A DNA stretch of 9,873 nucleotides from Lachnospiraceae bacterium UBA7481 (GTDB taxonomy: Bacteria > Bacillota > Clostridia > Lachnospirales > Lachnospiraceae): the NCBI GenBank assembly GCA_002478505.1, contig DLOP01000065.1, positions 26,192-36,064 on the forward strand. The letters run 5' to 3'. This document shows positions 4,986 to 9,873 of the stretch, in pieces. Numbering within the stretch: the first letter of the stretch is position 1; each line of letters opens with the position of its first letter. A model generated the notes under the pieces. It saw nothing but the letters and a program-made list of their open reading frames with translations, ran no database searches and had not been told where the DNA came from. Both the position numbers and the translations under genes were made by a program.

Positions 4986-6290
4986 ATGGCATCCCATTAT
5001 TATAACGCAGTTTTAAATAATGTCTATAATTACTACAGGGCTGATCTGTTTGGTCGGTCTTCTTCTCGTTATGATTCGCACGACCGTTCCGATTTGAAAA
5101 AAGTATATAAATCGATCGTTAATATGAGCAAAGACGAGCCTGTCTTCTTATTAAAAGATGTTAGAGCGATCGAAGAGTATTCTATCCATATGAAGGAGAG
5201 TGCGATCCGTTTTCGTAATTCGATCGCATCCTTAGGCGGTCTGAATGAATCGACCATGTTTGAACAGCGTACCGTATATTCCACCGATCCGGATGTTGTC
5301 GAAGCCTCAGGGATCAATATTTCCAAGGACGAAACCATTGATATGACGGTAGAAAATCTGGCTACGGCTCAAGAGACGATGGGAAACTTTCTTCCCGAAT
5401 CGGAACTTAGCTTATCGCCGGGCGCATATTCTTTTGATGTAATGACTGCCAACTCAAACTATGAACTGCAGTTTAATATCGGAGATACCGATACTAACCA
5501 GACGATCCAGAACCGTCTTGCCAGACTGATCAATCATTCCAATCTGGGGCTGAGCGCTTCTGTGATCACGAACGAACATAACGAATCAGCGCTGTTGATC
5601 CGTTCCAACAAAACCGGTACAACGGTCGGCGGACAGCAACCGTTTACGATCAGCGATGAAAATACAAGCCAACGTAAAGGTATTATCGATTATCTCGGCA
5701 TCCGTGAGACCGGCAATCCTGCGCAAAATGCGCACTATACGGTAAACGGCGAGTCATTCCAGTCCCCGTCCAATTCTTTTATTCTGGATGGCAAATATTC
5801 CATCGAGTTAAAGGGCGTCGGCGGAACGGAAGATGATCCTGTTAAGATCGGAGTAAAGCCTGATTACGAATCATTAAAGGACAATATCATATCCCTGACA
5901 GGTTCCTACAATGATTTCCTGCAGGCTGCCGCCAAATATGTAGACCAGCATCCCCGAACCAATCTTCTGATTGGAACGATGAAGGCCATGAGCGCAGGCT
6001 ATGCCTCCGCTTTTACAAAAGCAGGCATCACGCAGGACAGCAACGGAAATCTCTCCGTGGATGAGGAAAAGCTGACCACGGCGCTTGGCAGCGAAGACGC
6101 TGACGAAACTTTGGGTTCTTTGAAGAATTTTACGCATACTACATTGCATAAAGCCACACAGATTCAGCTCAATCCCATGGATTATATTGACAAGCGGATC
6201 GTGGCATATAAGAATCCCAAGGTAAGCCATTATGCCAATCCCTATGTTACAAGCGCTTACAGCGGAATGTTATTTAACGGATATATGTAG
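4986..6290 (+). CDS. Atypical FliD-like (flagellar filament cap / HAP2-like) protein
   Basis: A 434-residue protein. The centre matches the FliD layout: DMTVENLATAQ (residues 119-129), ALLIRSNKTGT (202-212), then AHYTVNGESFQSPSNSFILD (249-268), SIELKGVG, and a D..SLKDNIISLTGSYNDFL segment (293-312), followed by GITQDSNGNLSVDEEKLTTAL (347-367). These are the hallmark strands of the FliD middle and C-terminal domains, which cap the growing filament and guide flagellin folding. The N-terminus is unusual: instead of the FliD GLxSGLD motif it has SSSRYDSHDRSDLKKVYKSI and a helical region. The C-terminus lacks the usual coiled coil and ends NPYVTSAYSGMLFNGYM. ATG 4986 is chosen over an in-frame ATG at 4950 because AAAGGAG lies 7 bases upstream. 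It is monocistronic between its own promoter and a strong terminator. It may be a family variant serving another surface role. Confidence 0.8.
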   Translation: MASHYYNAVLNNVYNYYRADLFGRSSSRYDSHDRSDLKKVYKSIVNMSKDEPVFLLKDVRAIEEYSIHMKESAIRFRNSIASLGGLNESTMFEQRTVYSTDPDVVEASGINISKDETIDMTVENLATAQETMGNFLPESELSLSPGAYSFDVMTANSNYELQFNIGDTDTNQTIQNRLARLINHSNLGLSASVITNEHNESALLIRSNKTGTTVGGQQPFTISDENTSQRKGIIDYLGIRETGNPAQNAHYTVNGESFQSPSNSFILDGKYSIELKGVGGTEDDPVKIGVKPDYESLKDNIISLTGSYNDFLQAAAKYVDQHPRTNLLIGTMKAMSAGYASAFTKAGITQDSNGNLSVDEEKLTTALGSEDADETLGSLKNFTHTTLHKATQIQLNPMDYIDKRIVAYKNPKVSHYANPYVTSAYSGMLFNGYM

Positions 6291-6294
6291 AACG

Positions 6295-6338
6295 AAAAAG
6301 CGGCGGACAATCAAATTTATGATGTTCCGCCGCTTTTT
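6295..6338. terminator. Strong bidirectional terminator between convergent genes
   Basis: A perfect 13-bp stem, AAAAAGCGGCGGA (6295-6307) with TCCGCCGCTTTTT (6326-6338), GC-rich in the middle with A and T tracts at either end, starts 5 bases after the FliD-like stop. The symmetry lets it end transcription from both directions, including the minus-strand gene whose stop is at 6415. Confidence 0.92.
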
Positions 6339-6414
6339 ATATTATTGTTATTTTTATTACTGTTTCATTCCCTATTTTTCATTATCACTTTTTACTTCCT
6401 GTCCAACAAATCGA

Positions 6415-6786
6415 TCATACCTGATCCGCGATCTCTTTCATCTTTCTAAGAAAAGGCAGAACCGCTTCTTCCAAACCGGAGACAATACCGCTCTGGTCGT
6501 GTGCGGTATATGCGGTGCCAAACTTTGTGATCTTCTGATCCATCGCCTTGGAATCAACCTGTTCCGTCTCTTGATTGATCACATCCTTCGTTCCGTTATA
6601 AACCTGAATGACCCAGTTTAATCCTTCAACCACCATATCCAACATATCATAGGAATCCTCCTGCAGTTCTCCCTTGAACTCATCAGCCATTCCCTCTGCT
6701 GCCGGAATCAATCGAGACAGGTATCCTGCTGCTTCCTGCATTGCTTCCTTCTGTTGTTCATCCCATGCATAAACTATCTCTCCCAT
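6415..6786 (-). CDS. Helical protein of unknown function, probable sigma-28 regulon member
   Basis: A 123-residue acidic protein that I do not recognise. It appears almost wholly helical: three or four predicted amphipathic segments (about residues 9-42, 44-70, 78-92 and 99-122), no signal peptide, no membrane segment, no cysteine. Size and helical content are similar to flagellar export chaperones such as FliS or FlgN, but I see no sequence match to either. ATG 6784-6786 has only AAAGG 13 bases away, a poor spacing, and it lies inside the end of a small ORF, so translational coupling is likely. A near-consensus sigma-28 promoter lies 155 bases upstream and a shared terminator lies downstream, next to the convergent FliD-like gene. 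A flagellar or chemotaxis-linked role is inference from this context only. Confidence 0.85.
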   Translation of the reverse strand: MGEIVYAWDEQQKEAMQEAAGYLSRLIPAAEGMADEFKGELQEDSYDMLDMVVEGLNWVIQVYNGTKDVINQETEQVDSKAMDQKITKFGTAYTAHDQSGIVSGLEEAVLPFLRKMKEIADQV

Positions 6787-6911
6787 GAATCACACCATAC
6801 CTTTCTCATTTTATCTTCCAACATGTCAGCCGTTACGGTCTCAATCATTATGTTTTTCCAATATATGAACCGCATGACTTTTTCTTCTGCCAAATCCTTA
6901 AATGGACACAA
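6774..6911 (-). CDS. Possible small protein (45 codons) overlapping the next gene by 13 bases
   Basis: A frame in the minus strand is open from about 6946 to the TAG at 6774-6776. From TTG 6909-6911 it encodes 45 residues; from ATG 6873-6875 it encodes 33, starting MRFIYWKNIM and ending KVWCDSWER. Composition is balanced (charged, Trp-containing, amphipathic), unlike a random AT-rich frame. The stop overlaps the ATG of the 123-aa gene by 13 bases, a typical coupling arrangement. TTG has AGGG/TAGG 5-8 bases upstream; the ATG has only weak purines. It is the first frame after the sigma-28 promoter. No family is recognised. It may instead be untranslated leader. Confidence 0.4.
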   Translation of the reverse strand: MCPFKDLAEEKVMRFIYWKNIMIETVTADMLEDKMRKVWCDSWER

Positions 6912-6940
6912 TCTGCCTACCCTATGGATTCTATTTATAT

Positions 6941-6967
6941 ATATCGGCTAAAAATCTTTTAAACTTA
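6941..6967 (-). promoter_or_regulatory. Sigma-28 (sigma-D, flagellar) promoter
   Basis: On the minus strand TAAG (6964-6967), exactly 15 bases, then GCCGATAT (6941-6948). The Bacillus sigma-D consensus is TAAA-N15-GCCGATAT, so 11 of 12 positions match with ideal spacing. The -35 overlaps the TAA stop of the ligase-like gene, and transcription would start near 6934. It would drive the 45-codon ORF and the 123-aa gene. Confidence 0.8.
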
Positions 6968-8701
6968 ATCCTTTATAATTAATTTATCCTTTTCGTCTGA
7001 GTGCACCGCATTACGCATCAGCAGTTCTCCGACCCCCATAAGCAGAAATACGGTGGGCGTACAGATACACTGCTGATAACAAAAGAAGTTATGCCCCATA
7101 TATGCCAACGCCGCAGCGCTAAACGGCACTACCAGCTTGGTCTGTTTACCACTCTCTGTGCAGCGGGCAATAAAACTGATAAAAATACCGACATAAGCCG
7201 TTACACCAAGAATGCCCTGTGTCACCAGCATATTTAAAAATTCATTATGCGCACATGCCAGCTTAAATTGCCCCCAGAATGCTGCCACTTCCTGCGCACA
7301 ATATTTATCCATGCTCAGGGCAAAGCAGTCCGGTCCGACACCGATCAACATATCTTTGAAAGAAGCGTTTTTGATCGCCTGCAGGGCCATCCTCCAGTTA
7401 AATCCCCTGGCATTGCCCCAATAATCATCAAAGTTAAAAAATCCCACATCATAAAATCCGGCAAGACTATCCGGAAGCATTTTTTTAGTAGTAAAAACGA
7501 TTGCAAGTACCACACCGAGCAGCACAGCAACAGCCGCCACAACCATCAGTTTCCTGAGCCACAGGAATTTACTGATATCAAATCCCTTCGCTTTCGTATT
7601 CGCAGTATTATTCATCTGGCTTTTTTTACTTTTTCCAAATTTAAGGCGTTCCGGCAACGAAGTAAAACAAATCAAATTAAACGCAATATGGAGCACCGCC
7701 ACGACCACCAGCGCCACCAATATGAGTGTACTCTGTGTAATGAAGAAAGAAATCTTCTCATCTTCAAAAACTAACTGTATCATTTTCTCTGGAAAACAGT
7801 GCTGCATGATCCCTATGATACGAAAGGAAGCAAGTCCAATCAAAAGAATCTCCAAAAAACGCGCAAAGCTCTTATTGCTCTCCAACGAAAACCAGAAAAA
7901 CACCATCAGAATCAAGACAAATGCCACATAACCGCTATCACTGTGCGCAGTACAAAGGCTGCCAAATCCAAGCGCCGTTACTATCCCCGCCAGTATCCTT
8001 ACCCATTTTCTGTCATCATACCAGTAATAAAAGACAGCCAGCGGAAATACAAGTACCGCGTAGCTGGAAAACCATGTTGTCTGCCCTAATGTAGAAATAA
8101 ATTTTTCGATACTTTCCGGTCCCAGATTTTCATACATCTTCCATGGATCTATGGAAAAACGCTGTAAGATTGCTATCTGATAGATCACTCCCGATGTAAT
8201 GATTGCAGAAAACAGCGTAAGCTCACTCCATTTCCAAAATCTTGAAACAGCAAAATAAATCAGGACAAACATTACCTGTGACACTAATCCCATATACCAT
8301 CCGCCATACCCCACCAGTGCTGGCGGCGATTCTCCGGGCACATCCGAAGTTCGGTATTCACTGAATAAATAAGATAAATAACTTATAATCAAAAAAGCCG
8401 TCACGAACCAGTCAGTTACCGAAAAGCGCCTGATAATGGAGGATAGATGGAATTTTTCCTGATATACAAAAATCCAAATAACCAAAAAAATCAAAAAAAA
8501 TAACAGAAAAAAGATAGAGACCGATTTAAAAAATGAATATTTAGCCTCGCCCATGTCAAAGTATTTATTCTGATAGTATAAGGGATAAAATATAAGCATC
8601 GTAAACACATAGATCAACACCAACATAGACATTCCATAGTCTATGAGCTGCTGCGCCACTGATTCTTCGGATTCTTGAGACTTTTTCTTTTTTTGGGACA
8701 C
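6965..8701 (-). CDS. O-antigen ligase / Wzy-type polytopic membrane protein
   Basis: A 578-residue protein with roughly a dozen hydrophobic segments after a short Lys-rich cytoplasmic tail (SQKKKKSQESEE). The Wzy_C/O-antigen-ligase pattern is visible: STLGQTTWFSSYAVLVFPLA (residues 203-222), then a large loop with ARGFNWRMALQAIKNASFKD (431-450), MLIGVGPDCF (451-460) and CAHNEFLNMLVTQGILGV (483-500). Family members join or polymerise undecaprenyl-linked glycans on the outer face of the membrane; in Gram-positives the acceptor may be a wall polymer or glycoprotein. It is longer than many 400-450 residue relatives, with a basic cytoplasmic-looking stretch at 350-380. GTG 8699-8701 is supported by GGAGG 7 bases upstream. 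It is divergent from a glycosyltransferase gene. Specificity cannot be told from sequence. Confidence 0.85.
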   Translation of the reverse strand: MSQKKKKSQESEESVAQQLIDYGMSMLVLIYVFTMLIFYPLYYQNKYFDMGEAKYSFFKSVSIFFLLFFLIFLVIWIFVYQEKFHLSSIIRRFSVTDWFVTAFLIISYLSYLFSEYRTSDVPGESPPALVGYGGWYMGLVSQVMFVLIYFAVSRFWKWSELTLFSAIITSGVIYQIAILQRFSIDPWKMYENLGPESIEKFISTLGQTTWFSSYAVLVFPLAVFYYWYDDRKWVRILAGIVTALGFGSLCTAHSDSGYVAFVLILMVFFWFSLESNKSFARFLEILLIGLASFRIIGIMQHCFPEKMIQLVFEDEKISFFITQSTLILVALVVVAVLHIAFNLICFTSLPERLKFGKSKKSQMNNTANTKAKGFDISKFLWLRKLMVVAAVAVLLGVVLAIVFTTKKMLPDSLAGFYDVGFFNFDDYWGNARGFNWRMALQAIKNASFKDMLIGVGPDCFALSMDKYCAQEVAAFWGQFKLACAHNEFLNMLVTQGILGVTAYVGIFISFIARCTESGKQTKLVVPFSAAALAYMGHNFFCYQQCICTPTVFLLMGVGELLMRNAVHSDEKDKLIIKD

Positions 8702-8737
8702 AACCGATCCTCCAATCTTCTGAATATCTGCTGTTCC

Positions 8738-8746
8738 ATTTTATCA
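8738..8746 (-). promoter_or_regulatory. Possible extended -10 promoter of the ligase-like gene
   Basis: TGATAAAAT on the minus strand combines a TG with TAAAAT and would start transcription near 8731, about 20 bases before the ribosome binding site. No good -35 is present at 16-18 bases. Confidence 0.4.
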
Positions 8747-8798
8747 CAGATAAATTGATTAATCTACCAGAAAAATCTATTTTTCAAACGGCAAGAAT

Positions 8799-8825
8799 CA
8801 ACGAAATTCTAATGAAATTCCGTTG
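8799..8825. promoter_or_regulatory. Operator-like dyad and direct repeat between divergent genes
   Basis: CAACG (8799-8803) and CGTTG (8821-8825) are inverted copies. Within them GAAATTC occurs twice (8803-8809 and 8814-8820), 11 bp apart, about one helical turn. The element lies between the probable promoters of the divergent ligase-like and glycosyltransferase genes, where a shared regulator could act. Confidence 0.35.
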
Positions 8826-8853
8826 GGAATCCGTTTTCTTACAGGAGAAATCG

Positions 8854-8862
8854 TGATATACT
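8854..8862 (+). promoter_or_regulatory. Extended -10 promoter of the glycosyltransferase gene
   Basis: TG at 8854-8855 and TATACT at 8857-8862 form a good extended -10. The hexamer 17 bases upstream, TTTTCT, is a weak -35. The expected start is near 8869, leaving a 70-base leader. Confidence 0.5.
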
Positions 8863-8870
8863 GTATCTGT

Positions 8871-8903
8871 AAGTAATGTGATGCAAACCAGCCACTATTA
8901 CTT
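8871..8903 (+). other. Hairpin at the 5' end of the glycosyltransferase leader
   Basis: AAGTAATGTG (8871-8880) pairs with CAC-T-ATTACTT (8893-8903) over 10 bp with one bulged T. It begins at the predicted transcription start. It has no T-run that would make it a terminator, so it may protect the RNA end. Confidence 0.35.
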
Positions 8904-8941
8904 TATAATTGATTAATAATATCAGATACGCGAGGTTCCTT

Positions 8942-9873
8942 ATGATCCCTATTTCTATTTGTATTATCATGAAGAATGAAGAGAAAAATATTGAAAATTG
9001 CCTTCAGGCATTGACAGCCCACGGTTTCGGACCGGACGGGGCGTATGGCGAGATCGTTTTAGTTGATACCGGTTCTACGGACCGAAGTATGGAGATTGCC
9101 GGAAAGTATCTCCCCACGATCCACCATTTTGAATGGATCAACGACTTTTCCGCCGCCAAAAACTATGCTGCCGGCTGTGCCCAAAATGACTGGATCATCT
9201 CCATTGACGCAGATGAATCTATGCAGTCCTTTGATGCCGACACAGTGCAGGAGTTTATGCTTCATCACGAAGACCATATTGGGTCTCTTCATTTTATCAT
9301 TAGCTCCGAAGAAAATAATATCACCACCAGAGGCAATTTCCGGCTGGGACGCATGTATCACCGGAAACATTATCATTTTACAGAACCGATCCACGAACAG
9401 CTGACTCCCATTGACAACAGCCATCCATACGCCAGCTGTCCGCTGCCAGTCAGCATCTTCCATAACGGCTATGCGGAGGATCCGGAAATCCTATCTCAAA
9501 AAGCCGCAAGGAATAATGAGATCCTGTTTCGCGAACTCGAAAAAAAGCCGGACAATCCTTATCTGTATTTCCAGATTGCCCAGAGCTATATGCTGTGCCG
9601 GGATATGGAAGCCGCCTATGAATGGTTCGGCAAAGGACTTGCCTATGATATTGATCCCAAGCTGGAATATGCGCAGATGATGGTGATCGGGTATGGTGAA
9701 TGTATGCTTGCTACCAACAGAGAACAGGAAGCGCTTTCCCTGCTGTCCGTTTATGATGATTTCTGCGATACACCGGAATTCGTCTTTCTGATCGGACAGA
9801 TCTATATGAACAATAATATGTATCTGAAAGCCTATACAGAATTTTTGAAATGCCTTTCCATGAAGCCTAACCG
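8942..9873 (+). CDS. Family 2 glycosyltransferase with TPR-like C-terminal part (partial)
   Basis: The first 310 codons are present; the gene runs off the right edge. The GT-A fold is evident: ISICIIMKNEEKNIENCLQA (residues 4-23), EIVLVDTGSTDRSMEIA (37-53), FSAAKNYAAGCAQNDW (69-84) and the metal/nucleotide-sugar DxD in SIDADE (87-92). The acceptor region includes RLGRMYHRKHYHF and EPIHEQL. After about residue 205, PYLYFQIAQSYMLCRDMEAAYEWFGKGL and later similar helix pairs (FVFLIGQIYMNNNMYLKAYTEFLKCL) look like TPR repeats. This layout is common in Clostridial enzymes that glycosylate proteins or surface polymers. The enzyme should be cytoplasmic; no signal or membrane segment is seen. ATG 8942 has GAGG 6 bases upstream. 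The sugar and acceptor are unknown. Its divergent partner is an O-antigen-ligase-like protein. Confidence 0.92.
   Translation, partial: MIPISICIIMKNEEKNIENCLQALTAHGFGPDGAYGEIVLVDTGSTDRSMEIAGKYLPTIHHFEWINDFSAAKNYAAGCAQNDWIISIDADESMQSFDADTVQEFMLHHEDHIGSLHFIISSEENNITTRGNFRLGRMYHRKHYHFTEPIHEQLTPIDNSHPYASCPLPVSIFHNGYAEDPEILSQKAARNNEILFRELEKKPDNPYLYFQIAQSYMLCRDMEAAYEWFGKGLAYDIDPKLEYAQMMVIGYGECMLATNREQEALSLLSVYDDFCDTPEFVFLIGQIYMNNNMYLKAYTEFLKCLSMKPN

Noticed and set aside
6774..6786. Frameshift joining the 45-codon ORF to the 123-aa gene
   Set aside because: No slippery run occurs at the overlap, the 123-aa frame starts at a normal ATG, and overlap of this kind is typical of coupled genes.
9059..9463. 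134-codon minus-strand frame
   Set aside because: It is antisense to the clearly coding glycosyltransferase, which has intact GT2 motifs throughout.

Overview
The window looks like chromosomal DNA of a low-to-mid GC Firmicute, most likely a member of the Lachnospiraceae (Clostridia). Pointers are the strong AGGAGG-type ribosome binding sites, the rpmG-secE-nusG-rplK-rplA gene order, a NusG with a charged N-terminal extension, and an atypical FliD-like protein of a kind I associate with that family. No RNA genes, CRISPR arrays or insertion sequences were seen.

Left part (1-2012, minus strand): the first 49 codons of a membrane-anchored protein with its own strong promoter, preceded by a secreted or anchored protein of the Cthe_2159/DUF4353 carbohydrate-binding beta-helix family. 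Middle (2037-4567, minus strand): the translation/secretion/transcription operon rpmG (L33) - secE - nusG - rplK (L11) - rplA (L1). It has a good promoter, a hairpin at the very 5' end of the transcript, L1-binding-site-like structures before both rplK and rplA, and a hairpin terminator after rplA. rplJ and rplL do not follow.

Right part: a divergent AT-rich control region (4568-4985) leads into a plus-strand FliD-like gene (4986-6290), whose leader can form mutually exclusive hairpins. It ends in a strong bidirectional terminator. Convergent to it is a minus-strand pair: a hidden 45-codon ORF (6774-6911) overlapping a 123-aa helical protein of unknown function (6415-6786). This pair sits behind a near-perfect flagellar sigma-28 (sigma-D) promoter, TAAG-N15-GCCGATAT, whose -35 box overlaps the stop codon of the next gene upstream. 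That gene is an O-antigen-ligase-like polytopic membrane protein (6965-8701). It is divergent from a family 2 glycosyltransferase with a TPR-like C-terminal part (8942 to the window end).

Read together, the right half may be a small cell-surface/flagellar neighbourhood: a filament-cap-like protein, a sigma-28-controlled helical protein pair, and two glycan-handling proteins. The functional link to flagella is an inference; no flagellin, hook or motor gene is present in the window. The most notable unexplained items are the sigma-28-driven unknown gene pair, the switch-like leader of the FliD-like gene, and the NusG extension.
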